From: Lujinxingia vulgaris
GTDB taxonomy: Bacteria; Myxococcota_A; Bradymonadia; Bradymonadales; Bradymonadaceae
Length of the DNA stretch: 64,000 nucleotides
NCBI RefSeq assembly: GCF_007997015.1
Contig: NZ_VOSM01000004.1
Location: 310,001 to 374,000 of the forward strand
Reading direction: 5' to 3'
Each line of letters starts with the position of its first letter. The stretch's first letter is position 1. The position numbers and the translations under genes were made by a program. This document shows, in pieces, positions 44,848 to 55,221 of the stretch. Under the pieces are notes generated by a model that did no database searches, was not told the DNA's origin, and saw only the letters and a program-made list of their open reading frames with translations.

Positions 44848-46434
44848 TCAAACGTCGACCTCAACCGGCTCCGCAGCGCTTGACTCCGCGGCCAGCCCTA
44901 CGAGCGCCGCGGACTCGTCGGCCACACTCACGGGCACCTCCTGCTCCAGCGCGGGGCGTTCAATATGGGCCGCGGGGTAGCCGAAGATCTCGCGGGCGGT
45001 GCGCGCACCGAAACACTCGTCGAGGATCTCAAAATGATCCAGGGTCACGGCCGAGGGGTGCGCCACGCCCACCGCCCGCGTCAGCCACATCACCTCTTTT
45101 CGCAACGTGACCATGTAGTTGGCCAAACGCGCGGCCTTGTTGGTCGGGTCGAGTCCGCGCATCAGCCAGCGGTTCTGCGTGGCGACGCCCGCCGGGCAGC
45201 GCCCGGTGTGGCAGGCCTGCGCCTGGATGCAGCCGATCGAGAGCATCGCCTCTCGGGCCACGCCCACCATGTCGACGCCCATCGCAAAGGCCAGCAGGGA
45301 GGCCTCGGGGAAGCCCAGCCGACCGGTGCCCATAAAGACGATATTGTCCTGAATGCCACGGCTGGCGAAGATCTTATAAACCCTTGAAAACGCGAGCTTA
45401 AATGGAAGCGCCACGTTATCGGCAAAGACCAGCGGCGCCGCGCCGGTGCCGCCCTCCCCGCCGTCGATGGCGATGAAGTCCACGCCGCGATCGCCGGGCA
45501 CCATCTTATCGGCCAGCTCCTCCCAGAAGCCCAGGTCGCCTACGGCCGACTTGATGCCCACCGGCAGGCCGGTGGCCTGGGCGATGGATTCCACAAAATC
45601 AAGCAGTCCGTCCACATCGGAAAACGCCGAGTGGCTGGCCGGGCTGATGCAGTCCTGCCCCATCGGAATGCCGCGAATCTGCGCGATCTCCGCGGTGATC
45701 TTCTCCGAGGGCAGCACCCCGCCGCGGCCGGGTTTTGCGCCCTGGCTGAGCTTGATCTCAATGGCCTTGACCGGGTGCTTCTCCAGACGCGCCAGCAGCT
45801 CCTCCATCGAGAAGTTCCCGTCGCGGTCGCGCGCGCCGAAGTAGCCCGTGCCCAGCTGCCAGATCAGCCCGCCGCCGTGCTGGTGGTATGGCGAGATGCC
45901 CCCCTCCCCGGTGTTATGCAGCGCACCGGAGATAGCGCAGCCGCGGTTGAGCGCCTCAACCGCCGGCCCACTCAGCGAGCCATAGCTCATCGCCGAGACA
46001 TAAAAGACCGATCTGGGCCGAAAAGCCTTCGCTCGCCCGCGCGCCCCGCCGAGCACCTTGGCGCAGCCGATGGGGTGAAGCTCATCGTAATCCTCATCGC
46101 CCGGCTGCGGCTCGGGGTAGGGAAACACCGAAGGCTTGATCACCAGGTAATTCGGCGAGGTCTCCAGATCGTTGCCGGTACCAAACCCGAAGTAGTTGTT
46201 TTGTTTTTTGGCCGAGGCGTAGACCCAGCGACGCTGATCGCGTGAGAAGGGTCGCTCCTCGGCGTTGTTGGTCACGATGTACTGCCGGAGTTCCGGCCCC
46301 ACCGACTCCAACATGTAGCGGAAGTGCCCGATAATCGGGAAGTTTCGCAGGATGGCGTGCTTGCGCTGGGTCACGTCGTAGACCACCACAAGCAGCAAGA
46401 AGAGAAGGACTGCACCGGAGATCGTCCACACCAT
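44848..46434 (-). CDS. Glutamate synthase-like FMN-binding membrane protein
   Basis: The 528-residue product starts with a membrane anchor (WTISGAVLLFLLLVVVYDV) and continues as a GltS-type FMN-binding barrel. The core motifs PVKAIEIKLSQGAKPGRGGVLP, DFIAIDGGEGGTGAAPLVF and the cysteine cluster CIQAQACHTGRCPAGVATQ are those of the central/FMN domains of glutamate synthase, with cysteines for a 3Fe-4S-type cluster. It lacks the amidotransferase domain and belongs to the stand-alone, membrane-anchored family whose reaction is not established. The ATG at 46434 has GAGG upstream and gives the anchor at the N-terminus; the frame to 46521 is dismissed. Confidence 0.88.
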   Translation of the reverse strand: MVWTISGAVLLFLLLVVVYDVTQRKHAILRNFPIIGHFRYMLESVGPELRQYIVTNNAEERPFSRDQRRWVYASAKKQNNYFGFGTGNDLETSPNYLVIKPSVFPYPEPQPGDEDYDELHPIGCAKVLGGARGRAKAFRPRSVFYVSAMSYGSLSGPAVEALNRGCAISGALHNTGEGGISPYHQHGGGLIWQLGTGYFGARDRDGNFSMEELLARLEKHPVKAIEIKLSQGAKPGRGGVLPSEKITAEIAQIRGIPMGQDCISPASHSAFSDVDGLLDFVESIAQATGLPVGIKSAVGDLGFWEELADKMVPGDRGVDFIAIDGGEGGTGAAPLVFADNVALPFKLAFSRVYKIFASRGIQDNIVFMGTGRLGFPEASLLAFAMGVDMVGVAREAMLSIGCIQAQACHTGRCPAGVATQNRWLMRGLDPTNKAARLANYMVTLRKEVMWLTRAVGVAHPSAVTLDHFEILDECFGARTAREIFGYPAAHIERPALEQEVPVSVADESAALVGLAAESSAAEPVEVDV

Positions 46435-46634
46435 GGTTAACCTCACAGTCCCAACGCCGGGGCGATGGGAATCGTTATGTTCGAGTTGGAAAGAGGGGGG
46501 CGAGGTGTCAATCACGGGCACGCTAACATAGCGGCGGCTCGCTGGCCAAAGAAGGCGGGCTCCTCTACGATGGCCCTGATCCCTAATGGCCCATAGCCGC
46601 GCTCTGCGCGGCGATCCCGACCTCGGAACGATGT

Positions 46635-48092
46635 ATGCGTCAGCACCTCCCCCTGATTTTTGCGCTCACCACCGCGACTCTTTGTGCCGGCTGCGATCGC
46701 GACAACGTACCTGCGCCGGCGGAGGCTCCCGCAGAAGACCTCGCCCCCCGGGCCTTTGTCGAAGCGCTGCCCGAGATGCTCACCCCGAGTGAGCTGAAAG
46801 ACGCGCCCGCGCAGCCGCCCCGCTATGATATTGGGGCGCTTGAGCGCTGTCCGCTTCGCTACGAGTTTATCGCCGACACCTCCATCGTCGCGCCGGAAGA
46901 GTTTAGCCCGAACGGACGCGCGCTCAATCTGAAGACCTCCCAACAAGGCTCCTTCATAGCGAGCGTTGAGGACGAGCGATGGGCCTTGCGCGCCGGCACC
47001 ATCGATCGCTTTGAAGACGTCGAAGAGGAGCGGGTGCGCCACCCCGGGATTGCAGCTGACGCGCTTGCGCCGATCCTTTTGGAGGTCCAGGCCCAACAGC
47101 TTATTGAGGATGACGGCCCCACCGCGCTGTGGTCGGCGATGGGGGAGTTTCCCGGACTGACGATCTTCTTTCCGGCCCTTCCGGCCGAGGCCACCCCGGG
47201 CAGCAAAGCCACCTGGACGCCGCGCCTGCACCAGCGCGGCAGTTCCAGCGAAGTTGAGGCGCGGCGCGGCAAAGCGACCCCTCCGGCCGGCTACACCCAC
47301 CCCCAACCCCAGGGGACCACCCACCAGGCCGAGGTCAGGCTGGAGCGCTGGCTCAACCTGGGAGAGACCCGCGCCGCACTGCTCACGTCGGAATGGTCCA
47401 CCGGGCCGTATAAGGAGTACATGCGCTCACGCCAGGGGGCCACGCCGGAGCCTGTGCACGTGACCATTGCCAACACCGATAACTACGCGGCAACCTACGT
47501 CGTCAGTGAGGCCGGGCGTGTGCTCTTTGCCCAGGTGCAGTCGACCCGCGAGCAGCATATCACCAACACCGGCACCATGCCGGAGCAGCGTTTTTTGATC
47601 ACGCTCACCGCCCGCATGAATCTGGTGGAGGGATGCGACGATCCGGTGCTTTCCAGCAGCGTCGAGAGCTCCGATGAGGAGACCGATGAGGCCACGCGTG
47701 CGGTCGACCGCTTTATCGCCGCGGTCAAGCACAACGACCTGGCCGCGCTCGACGCTCTGATCAGCCCGGCGCTTCGAGAGCAACCCGGGAGCGACGTGAT
47801 CCTCGAGACGCTGCGCTCGCACCTGCAAAAACACGGTCCCAACGCGCTCGGGCATCCCGAACTCCCCACCGATCTGATGGCCCTTAACCAGGGCCACCGC
47901 GTGGAGCTGGTGGGAGCCTCCACCCACCTGGCCGGTCAGGAGAATAACGTGCTGGTGACCGTCTACTTCACCGAGCGCATCGACGGCGAGGTGCGCATCA
48001 CGGGGCTGGGTGCAGATACCTCCGCTCGCGCGATGCTCTGGGAGGTGATGGAGATCACCGAGAAGCGCTTCTATTACGAGGACAACCCTTGA
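46635..48092 (+). CDS. Lipoprotein of unknown function at the head of the chemosensory operon
   Basis: This 485-residue protein has a signal peptide ending LCAGC (Cys20) and a Pro/Ala-rich tether. A beta-rich central part (about 60-340) includes repeated charged strands (YEFIADTSIVAPEEF, HQAEVRLERWLNLGETRAAL), and a C-terminal helical-plus-beta domain follows (about 350-485; EATRAVDRFIAAVKHNDLAALDALI resembles an NTF2/SnoaL-like start). I recognise no exact family. Its stop overlaps the TTG start of cheR (TTGA), so it is cotranscribed and translationally coupled with the chemosensory genes. It may be an envelope sensor for the pathway; that is inference. Confidence 0.75.
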   Translation: MRQHLPLIFALTTATLCAGCDRDNVPAPAEAPAEDLAPRAFVEALPEMLTPSELKDAPAQPPRYDIGALERCPLRYEFIADTSIVAPEEFSPNGRALNLKTSQQGSFIASVEDERWALRAGTIDRFEDVEEERVRHPGIAADALAPILLEVQAQQLIEDDGPTALWSAMGEFPGLTIFFPALPAEATPGSKATWTPRLHQRGSSSEVEARRGKATPPAGYTHPQPQGTTHQAEVRLERWLNLGETRAALLTSEWSTGPYKEYMRSRQGATPEPVHVTIANTDNYAATYVVSEAGRVLFAQVQSTREQHITNTGTMPEQRFLITLTARMNLVEGCDDPVLSSSVESSDEETDEATRAVDRFIAAVKHNDLAALDALISPALREQPGSDVILETLRSHLQKHGPNALGHPELPTDLMALNQGHRVELVGASTHLAGQENNVLVTVYFTERIDGEVRITGLGADTSARAMLWEVMEITEKRFYYEDNP

Positions 48093-49666
48093 GTCCGGCG
48101 CCTGGCCTGCCCGCCTCGGCCGACAGCTCCACCGGCAGGCCGGTACCCCTGAGTGAGCTGCGGCCTGTGCTGGAGTGGATTCAGGAGCGCACCGGGCTGG
48201 TCTTCCCGCGCGCCCGGCGCACCCACGCGCTGCGCGCATTGCGAAAGCTCGTTCGCCAACACGGGATTGAGCCGACCGAGCTCGCCACACAGGCCCGCCA
48301 CGATCCGGCGCTGCTCGACGCGCTCTACAACGCGTTGACCGTCTCCGAGAGTTACTTCTTTCGCATCCCCGAGCATTTTGAGGCGATCCGCGCCCGGGTT
48401 GTCGCTGAGCTTGAGCCCGGGGCGCGCCTGCGCTGCTGGAGCGCGGGCTGCTCCGAAGGTCAGGAGATCTACTCACTGGCGATGCTCCTCGATGAGCAGG
48501 GGCTCCTCGATCGCAGCGAGCTCTGGGCCACCGACCTCTCCCCGCAGGTGCTGGAGGTGGGACGTCGGGGGCGCTATCGCCCCTGGGCGTTGCGGGGGCG
48601 AGCCTGCCAGCCGCTGCGCGCACTGCTTACCGATGAGAGCGCGGAGTTTGAGGTCGCCGAGCACCTGCGTCGCGCGGTGCATTTCGCCCAGGATAACCTG
48701 GTGAGTGATGCGCCAGCGCCGGGCCCGGGCGCCTGTGGTCATTTCGATCTGATCCTCTGCCGGCATGTGCTCATCTATCTCGATAAGGAGTCGGTCGCAC
48801 GGGTCACTCGCCGCCTCTACGCGGCGCTGCGCCCGGGAGGCTGGCTTTTATGCGCGCCGGCCGATCCACTGCTCTTTGAGCATGCCCCCTTCGAGGTACT
48901 GCCCTCGCCCGGCGGCCTGCTCTACCGCAAGCCTGAGGTTGAGCCGACGACGTACGCCCATCTCACCGCGAAGAACGAAGTGCGCGAGCCGCAGCTCCCG
49001 CCCACGGCTGGCCTCCCCGCCGAGTTTGTGAGCTCGCGTTCCGCGTTGGCGTCGATGCCAGGGCGCCCCGCAACGCCCACGCCGCCCCGATTACCAACAT
49101 CCTCTTTGACGTCTACCTCACGCTCCGAGGTTGCATCGCCCGCTTTTGCCGCCTCGCCCTCGGTGCTTGACGATGCGCGCGCCGCCTTCGAATCCCGGGA
49201 CTGGACCCGAGCAGTGAGGCTGCTCGAAGCGCCCGGGTTGGAGCCCACGGAGGAGGTCGCGCTTTTTCACCTGCGCGCCCTGGCCAACCTCGATATCGCA
49301 AGCGCACTCAGCGCGGCACAACGCTATGAGACGCTGCTCACGCACCACCCTCATTTCCATTACCTGCGCGCTCGGCTGGCCCTTGCCAGCCGCGACGACA
49401 ACGCGGCGTTAAGCGCCGTCCGACGCGCGCTCTACCTGCAGCCAGACTTCCTGATGGCCCACCACCTGCAGTCGGGCATCTGGATGCACCTGGCCAACCC
49501 CGAGCGCGCTCGCATCTCCCTGACCACCCTCCAGCAACGCTGCAGCGCGCGCCCCGACGAGCAACTCGTCGAGTTGGGTGAAGGCCGCACCGTTGCAGCA
49601 CTTCGCGCAGAAATCGAGGCCGCCCTGCGCTCGCTGAGCTCATCGGGAGGCGACCATGTCGGATGA
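48089..49666 (+). CDS. cheR: CheR-type MCP methyltransferase with C-terminal repeat region
   Basis: The TTG at 48089 is the start: GAGG lies 7 bases upstream and TTGA overlaps the lipoprotein stop. The 525-residue product has the CheR N-terminal helices (about 20-90), the SAM-binding domain with CWSAGCSEGQEIYSLAM and CRHVLIYLDKESVARV, and a C-terminal helical repeat part (about 350-510; RALANLDIASALSAAQRYETLL, PHFHYLRARLALASRDDNAALSAV) that looks like TPR. CheR with TPRs is the FrzF-like form of myxobacteria, where the TPRs control methylation. It should methylate glutamates of the chemoreceptor encoded two genes downstream. It overlaps cheW by 11 bases. Confidence 0.92.
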   Translation: MSPAPGLPASADSSTGRPVPLSELRPVLEWIQERTGLVFPRARRTHALRALRKLVRQHGIEPTELATQARHDPALLDALYNALTVSESYFFRIPEHFEAIRARVVAELEPGARLRCWSAGCSEGQEIYSLAMLLDEQGLLDRSELWATDLSPQVLEVGRRGRYRPWALRGRACQPLRALLTDESAEFEVAEHLRRAVHFAQDNLVSDAPAPGPGACGHFDLILCRHVLIYLDKESVARVTRRLYAALRPGGWLLCAPADPLLFEHAPFEVLPSPGGLLYRKPEVEPTTYAHLTAKNEVREPQLPPTAGLPAEFVSSRSALASMPGRPATPTPPRLPTSSLTSTSRSEVASPAFAASPSVLDDARAAFESRDWTRAVRLLEAPGLEPTEEVALFHLRALANLDIASALSAAQRYETLLTHHPHFHYLRARLALASRDDNAALSAVRRALYLQPDFLMAHHLQSGIWMHLANPERARISLTTLQQRCSARPDEQLVELGEGRTVAALRAEIEAALRSLSSSGGDHVG

Positions 49667-50261
49667 TACCCACCAGCGCTGGGCCGAGCTGCGCCGACGC
49701 ATGACCCATGCCGAGCATCTGCTCAACCTGGCGAGCGCGCCTCGTCCCTCCGCCGCACAGTCGCGCCCGCCGGCGGTCAGCCCGGTGCGCGCCGAGATCA
49801 CCCTCTTCTCGCGAGGCGATCAGCGCTACGCGCTCAGCTCCCGGCGCGTGCTTCGCGTCATTCGCCTGGAGCGCCTGCTGCGCATCCCCACGGCTCCCGA
49901 TTCGCTGCTCGGCGCGACCTTTGACCAGGGCGAACTCCTCCCCGTCTTTGATCTTCACCTCTTCTGGCGGCTTCCACCGGTGGGGGTGCGCGACCTCCCC
50001 TGGGCGGTGATCCTTGGCGAGGGCGACCAACGCCTGGCCCTGGCCTGCGAAGACGTCGACGCCGACACCCGCACCCCCGAGCCCGAACCTCACCACCTTG
50101 AGGCGCTGCCTCGGGAGCTTGAGCGCACCTTCGTTCTGGGGCGCCTCTATGGCGAGACCCTCTGGCTCGACGCTGACGCCATTCTTGAAGATCCTGCTTT
50201 CGACCTTCATGACACCACGGCCACTTCGGCCCGCCTGCTCGACGAGACCCACCATGGATGA
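49656..50261 (+). CDS. cheW: CheW-like coupling protein
   Basis: The 201-residue product has a short helical N-terminus and a CheW domain (about 45-190; [45 protein letters not shown]). CheW proteins bridge receptors and the CheA kinase in arrays. The pattern is a little divergent from the classic CheW, with a long acidic stretch ([19 protein letters not shown]) between the two halves. It overlaps cheR upstream by 11 bases and the receptor gene by 8, so expression is coupled. Confidence 0.85.
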   Translation: MSDDTHQRWAELRRRMTHAEHLLNLASAPRPSAAQSRPPAVSPVRAEITLFSRGDQRYALSSRRVLRVIRLERLLRIPTAPDSLLGATFDQGELLPVFDLHLFWRLPPVGVRDLPWAVILGEGDQRLALACEDVDADTRTPEPEPHHLEALPRELERTFVLGRLYGETLWLDADAILEDPAFDLHDTTATSARLLDETHHG

Positions 50262-51951
50262 GCTTGAGCTCGCTCCCACCCCCTTCCGCTCTCTGACCAC
50301 GCGCCTGGCATTTCTGACGATGGCGATGATCGCGCTGATGATCGTCGTGGTCATTATGATGTTCTCCCTGGCCTCCGAGCTCGAGGAGAGCCACCAGATG
50401 GTGATTGAGGCCCGCTCCACCGAGGCACACCTGGAGACACTCGCAGAGTTCGAGGCGCAATCCGACGAGAGCCTGCAGCATATCCGCAACACGATGTTCC
50501 TCCTCTTGTTGGTCGGGGGCGGCATCTGCGTCATCACCGTGGCGTCTCTGGTGAACACCACCCGCCGACTGCGTGGCCTCTCGCTCGCCAGCGCAAAGAT
50601 CGCCAACGGGGACTTCGAGCATCGAGCCCCCCACGATCCACGGGGCGACGAGATCTCGATCCTCGGCAAAGCCCTCAACGCCATGGTCCAACGTATTCAC
50701 AAGACTCTCGTCGATCAGAATCAGGCCAACCAGAACGCGTTGACCGAACACGCCCGCGCCAGCGCGATCTTTGAGGCGACCGCCGAAGCCATCGTCACCC
50801 TCAATGAGGCCGGTGAGGTCACCGGCGCCAACCTCGCTGCAGCCCGCCTCTTTGGCCGAGAACCGGAACAACTCGAGGGGCGCTACGCCGGCGATCTTCT
50901 CAAACTCGACGCCACCCCCATCGCGATGATCACCCGCGCCAGCGCCCACGAACCCATCGAGACGGAAGGCCAGGCCCTGGCTCACTCCGGCGACGCCATC
51001 CCCGTCTACGTGCGGGCCTCCTCGGTGCGCCATGAGGGCGAGCGCATCGGCCTGGTGGTCCTTCACGATCGACGCACTGAGGCCCGGGAAGAGGCCGAGC
51101 GCAACCGACTTCTGGGCATCATCCGCGAGCTCGCCAGCCAGCTCAGCTCGGCCACCGCCGAGCTGCTCGCCACCAGCTCCCAGCAGCACGCCGGCACCCT
51201 GGAGCAGATGGCCTCGGTCTCGCAGACCGTCGCCACCGTCGACGAGGTCACCGCTACCAGCGAGCAATCTGCCGAGCGCGTCCGCGCCGTCGCCGAGGCC
51301 GCCCGTCGCTCGGAGGCCATCGGCAAAGAAGGCCAGGACACCGTCGCCGAGACAACACGCCACATGGAGCTGGTGCGCAACAACACTGAAGAGCTCGCAC
51401 GCCGGGTAGTGGAGTTGGCTGAGAACGCCAGCCAGATCGCCACCATCACCGCCACCGTCAACGAGCTCGCCGAACAGACCAACCTCCTGGCCCTCAACGC
51501 GGCGATCGAGGCCGCCCGGGCCGGCGAACACGGCCGCGGCTTCTCGGTGGTCGCCGCCGAAATCAAAGCGCTGGCCCGACAGTCAAAGGGCGCTACCAAC
51601 GAGATCCAGACCATTCTTGCCACCATTCACACCTCCACCCGCGAGGCCATTGCAGCCACCGAGGCCAGCGACCAGAGCGTGACCACCACCATCGCCTCGG
51701 CCCACCGCGCCGGCGAGACCATCGACGTCCTCTCGCGCACCCTCTCGGAGACCGCCCGCGCCGCAAATCAGATCCTCGCCTCCTCCAGTCAGCAGGCCAT
51801 TGGCATCTCCCAGATCAACGAAGCGATGAGCGCGATCGAAAGCGTCGTTCAACAGCACCTCGCCGCCAGCGGCCAGGCCGAGCGCGCGCTTGGCGAGCTC
51901 ACCCAGATGGTTGACCGACTCGAAGAGCTGCTCGAGGCGCGCACCCTATGA
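50254..51951 (+). CDS. Methyl-accepting chemotaxis protein with PAS domain
   Basis: From the ATG at 50254 the product is 565 residues. Two membrane helices (about 15-36 and 86-107) enclose a short extracytoplasmic loop of about 50 residues, too small for a usual ligand domain. A HAMP domain, a PAS domain (about 165-280; [23 protein letters not shown]) and the signalling domain follow. The hairpin tip [27 protein letters not shown] is canonical. Sensing is therefore likely cytoplasmic, through PAS, or through the membrane, or via the co-encoded lipoprotein. Its stop overlaps the CheA start (ATGA). Confidence 0.94.
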   Translation: MDELELAPTPFRSLTTRLAFLTMAMIALMIVVVIMMFSLASELEESHQMVIEARSTEAHLETLAEFEAQSDESLQHIRNTMFLLLLVGGGICVITVASLVNTTRRLRGLSLASAKIANGDFEHRAPHDPRGDEISILGKALNAMVQRIHKTLVDQNQANQNALTEHARASAIFEATAEAIVTLNEAGEVTGANLAAARLFGREPEQLEGRYAGDLLKLDATPIAMITRASAHEPIETEGQALAHSGDAIPVYVRASSVRHEGERIGLVVLHDRRTEAREEAERNRLLGIIRELASQLSSATAELLATSSQQHAGTLEQMASVSQTVATVDEVTATSEQSAERVRAVAEAARRSEAIGKEGQDTVAETTRHMELVRNNTEELARRVVELAENASQIATITATVNELAEQTNLLALNAAIEAARAGEHGRGFSVVAAEIKALARQSKGATNEIQTILATIHTSTREAIAATEASDQSVTTTIASAHRAGETIDVLSRTLSETARAANQILASSSQQAIGISQINEAMSAIESVVQQHLAASGQAERALGELTQMVDRLEELLEARTL

Positions 51952-54083
51952 ACTCCGACCAGCTTCGCAACCGCCTGCGCCACATCTTCATCGGCGAGCT
52001 GCAGGAGCAGGTGGCCCGCATCCGCGCGGAACTTCTCGACTACGATCAGCTCGACCAGCCAGCGCGCCACGAGTCGTTGCAGATCCTCTTTCGGGCGGTC
52101 CACGCCCTGAAAGGAGCTGCTCGCGCAGTCGACGAACGGGCAATCGAGCGAACCTGTCACCGCTTTGAAGACGAGCTCGCCAGGCTCCGTGCCAGCCGCA
52201 GTGAGCTTCCGGCCGCGCTCATCGACGACTTCCTCTCTGTCTCCGATGCGCTGGAGCACGCCGCCGAACTTCTTGCCGCCGGCCAGCCGGTCCATGACGA
52301 CCTCTTTACAGGCGCCGGCGCCGCAGCTCCGCCCGCACCTCCCTCCGCCGAGGCCGACGCGCCCGAACGTGCTGCAACCCCCGACAACGCCTCGCAGCCG
52401 CGTCCGGTCTCTGCATTTCATCGTGCGACGGTGCCCTCCGCGATGTCCGAGCGCCCCCCCTCCGCTGTACTCCGAGCGCTGGGTGCGTCTGCCGCCGACG
52501 GCCCCCAGCACGTTCGGCTGAGTGCTCCGGAGATCGATCGCCTCGTGGCGCTCGGTGGCGAGCTCTGGAGCACCCACCGCCGTCTTGAGCGCCTGTCCAC
52601 CGAGCTTGCCGATCGCCCCGAACGCGCCCGAGACATCTCGACGACGCTCTACGAGCAATCCCGCCGCGTCAGCCGGCTGGTCGAAGATCTCAACGAGCGC
52701 CTTCAAGCTGCGCGCATGCAACCGCTCAGCCTCACCTACGAGGTGCTCGCCCGGGTGGCTCATGATCTGCGCCGCGCCTTCCCCCAACGCGACTTCGTCT
52801 TGCACTGCCGCGGGGGCGATCTGCGCCTGGACCGCGACATCATCGAAGGGCTGAGCACCGCGCTCCTGCAGCTGCTTCGCAACGCGGTGGTCCACGGCAT
52901 CGAGCCCGTCGAAGAGCGCGTCGCCGCAGGCAAACCCGCCCGCGCCGCCATTCACGTCGAAGCGCATATTCAGGGTGATCATCTTCATATTGCCTTTCGG
53001 GATGATGGCCGCGGGATCGACTGGGAAGCCGTCGAAGCTGCAGCCCTCAAACTCCAACTTCCCGAAGTCACCAACGCCGACGAGCGCGTCGCCATGCTCT
53101 TTACTCCCGGCCTCTCCACCACGGGAGTCAGCAGCCACAGCGGCCGCGGAGTCGGGCTCGACATTGTCCAGAGCCACTTGAACCACCTGCGAGCGACCAT
53201 CGCTCTGAGCACCGAGCCCGACGCCGGGACGGCCTTTTTTCTGCAAATGCCCGTGAGCCTGGCCACCACCGAGGCGCTCGTCGTCACCGCGGCCGGCCAG
53301 GATCTGGCTCTTCCTACAACCGCCATCGCCTCCCTCGATCGTATTCATTGCGCCGACGTTGAGCTCCACGACGGAAAGCTCTTCACCACCCTCGGCGATC
53401 AACGCACGCGCCTGGTTCATCTCAACTCCCTCCTCTCGCTCCCCGATCCCTCTGAGACTCCCACCCACCTCTGCGTTGTTGAGCTGCGCTCAAGCTCCGG
53501 CCGACTCGCCCTCATCGTTGAGGACTGGCACAGCGTGCAGACGCTCGTCGTCAAAAGCCTGGGACGACGCCTGCGCGGCCTGAAACTTCTGGGCGGCTAC
53601 GCCCAACTTCCCCACGGTGAGGTTGCTCTGCTCCTGCAACCCACCGAACTTCTCGCCCGGGTCGCTGGCGCGCCGGCCAGTCTTCAGACTTCTCCCGCAC
53701 CCACACGCGCGGTGCTCATCGTCGACGACTCGGTGACCACCCGCACCCTCTACCAGCGTCTGCTCGAAGACGCCGGCTGGCGAGTGCTGGTTGCCAGCGA
53801 CGGCAAACAAGCTTTAGAACTTCTGAACTCCGCCCGCGTTGAGGCCGTCATCAGCGACGTCGAGATGCCTCGCCTCGATGGTTTTGAGCTCACCCGTGCG
53901 CTGCGTCATAACCCGACCACGCGACAGCTTCCCATCATCCTGGTCACCGCCCGCGCCTCCGACGAAGATCGCGCCCTGGGACTGGAGGCCGGCGCGGACG
54001 CCTACATCGTCAAAAACCTCCTCGACCCGGCGCTTCTGTTGCAGACACTCTCTGACTTCCTCCCGGCGGCGCCTCGATCATGA
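51948..54083 (+). CDS. cheA: Hybrid CheA histidine kinase with C-terminal receiver (FrzE-like)
   Basis: The 711-residue protein runs Hpt (about 5-115, phospho-His52 in [11 protein letters not shown]), a short dimerisation region, HATPase (about 235-440; N box [13 protein letters not shown]1 DDGRGID, G2 GRGVGLDIV), a CheW-like regulatory domain and a C-terminal receiver (about 583-705). The receiver keeps its key residues: IVDDS, ISDVEMP, TA and IVKN. All kinase boxes look functional. A fused receiver replaces a separate CheY, as in FrzE of myxobacteria. The ATG overlaps the receptor stop by four bases, and its own stop overlaps the cheB start (ATGA). Confidence 0.94.
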   Translation: MNSDQLRNRLRHIFIGELQEQVARIRAELLDYDQLDQPARHESLQILFRAVHALKGAARAVDERAIERTCHRFEDELARLRASRSELPAALIDDFLSVSDALEHAAELLAAGQPVHDDLFTGAGAAAPPAPPSAEADAPERAATPDNASQPRPVSAFHRATVPSAMSERPPSAVLRALGASAADGPQHVRLSAPEIDRLVALGGELWSTHRRLERLSTELADRPERARDISTTLYEQSRRVSRLVEDLNERLQAARMQPLSLTYEVLARVAHDLRRAFPQRDFVLHCRGGDLRLDRDIIEGLSTALLQLLRNAVVHGIEPVEERVAAGKPARAAIHVEAHIQGDHLHIAFRDDGRGIDWEAVEAAALKLQLPEVTNADERVAMLFTPGLSTTGVSSHSGRGVGLDIVQSHLNHLRATIALSTEPDAGTAFFLQMPVSLATTEALVVTAAGQDLALPTTAIASLDRIHCADVELHDGKLFTTLGDQRTRLVHLNSLLSLPDPSETPTHLCVVELRSSSGRLALIVEDWHSVQTLVVKSLGRRLRGLKLLGGYAQLPHGEVALLLQPTELLARVAGAPASLQTSPAPTRAVLIVDDSVTTRTLYQRLLEDAGWRVLVASDGKQALELLNSARVEAVISDVEMPRLDGFELTRALRHNPTTRQLPIILVTARASDEDRALGLEAGADAYIVKNLLDPALLLQTLSDFLPAAPRS

Positions 54084-55141
54084 CCCCTCCTTCACCCCCG
54101 CCTCTTCGGGTCGCCCTGCTCCTCCCGGACGCCCGACAGCGCCGCGACTTCCTCGACCTTTTAAACGCCGATCCCCACCTGGAAGTGATTCTGGAGATGG
54201 GCTCGCCAGTCGATCTTCTCGCACGACTCAAACGGGCCAACCCCAACCTCCTCATCATCGCGGAGACCCCCGACACAGCCCCGCTGACCACGACCGTCGC
54301 ACACGTCATGAGTCAGGTGCCGATGCCCATCGTCATCGCCGCAAACACGCAGCGCTGCGACGATCCCCCCGGGCCTCAGATCATGGAAGCGTTGAGGGCC
54401 GGCGCGTTGACCGTACTCCCCGGTCCTCTTCACGAGCTGGGTGAAGACCAGCGTCGTCAGCTGCTTTTGACCCTCCATGACATGAGCACCGTGAAGGTCG
54501 TTCGCAGACGACAGTCGCAGCCTCCTCCTTCGTCGCTTCGCGAAGCGAAGCGACGCCCTCTCCCGGACATCATCGGCATCGCGGCATCCTCGGGTGGACC
54601 GGCTGCCCTCCACCAGATCCTCATCGAACTTCCCGAAGACTTCCCCACGCCGATCCTGGTCGTTCAGCACTTCACCGCCGGCTTCCTGACTCCCTTCATC
54701 CGCTGGCTCAGCTACGACACGCGCCTGGGCATCAGCGTCGCTCACCACGACGAGCCCCTGGAGCCCTCCCGCGTCTACATCGCCCCGGATCACTATCACG
54801 TGGGAGCATCGCAGGGGCGTATTGTCCTCAGCGACGCCCCTCCCATCGGCGGCTTTCGCCCCTCGGCCAACCACCTCTTTACGTCGCTGGCCGAACACTA
54901 CGGGCCACGCGCATGGGGCATCATCCTCACCGGTATGGGGCGCGACGGCGTCGACGGGCTGATGGCCATGCGACAAAGCGGCGCGCTCACCATCGCTCAG
55001 CACGAGCAGGGCTGCGCCGTTTACGGAATGCCGCGCGCGGCTCTTGAATCCGGCGCCGCTGCCCACGCCCTCCCTTTGACTCACCTGCCTCGTCACCTCC
55101 TTCAGCGTCAGCTTCCTCATTCTCCTCCTCCCTCCGATTAG
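54080..55141 (+). CDS. cheB: CheB-type methylesterase with degenerate receiver
   Basis: The C-terminal methylesterase domain (about 163-345) has the full triad: Ser170 in AASSGG, His197 in VVQHF and Asp289 in GMGRDG. It removes methyl groups from the receptor or deamidates glutamine. The N-terminal 120 residues have a receiver-like pattern (VALLLPDARQRRDFLD), but the phospho-acceptor position is Ala61 (LIIAETPD) and the usual Lys is absent (LTVLPGPL). Phosphorylation control of the classic kind is therefore unlikely. It overlaps cheA by four bases and closes the overlapping operon. Confidence 0.9.
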   Translation: MTPPSPPPLRVALLLPDARQRRDFLDLLNADPHLEVILEMGSPVDLLARLKRANPNLLIIAETPDTAPLTTTVAHVMSQVPMPIVIAANTQRCDDPPGPQIMEALRAGALTVLPGPLHELGEDQRRQLLLTLHDMSTVKVVRRRQSQPPPSSLREAKRRPLPDIIGIAASSGGPAALHQILIELPEDFPTPILVVQHFTAGFLTPFIRWLSYDTRLGISVAHHDEPLEPSRVYIAPDHYHVGASQGRIVLSDAPPIGGFRPSANHLFTSLAEHYGPRAWGIILTGMGRDGVDGLMAMRQSGALTIAQHEQGCAVYGMPRAALESGAAAHALPLTHLPRHLLQRQLPHSPPPSD

Positions 55142-55221
55142 GTATTTTGGCGCGCGTATTGTAACCTTTCGTTTAGAGTCCGCTCTCTCGCATCTCACTG
55201 CCACGAATGATGGGACCCACG

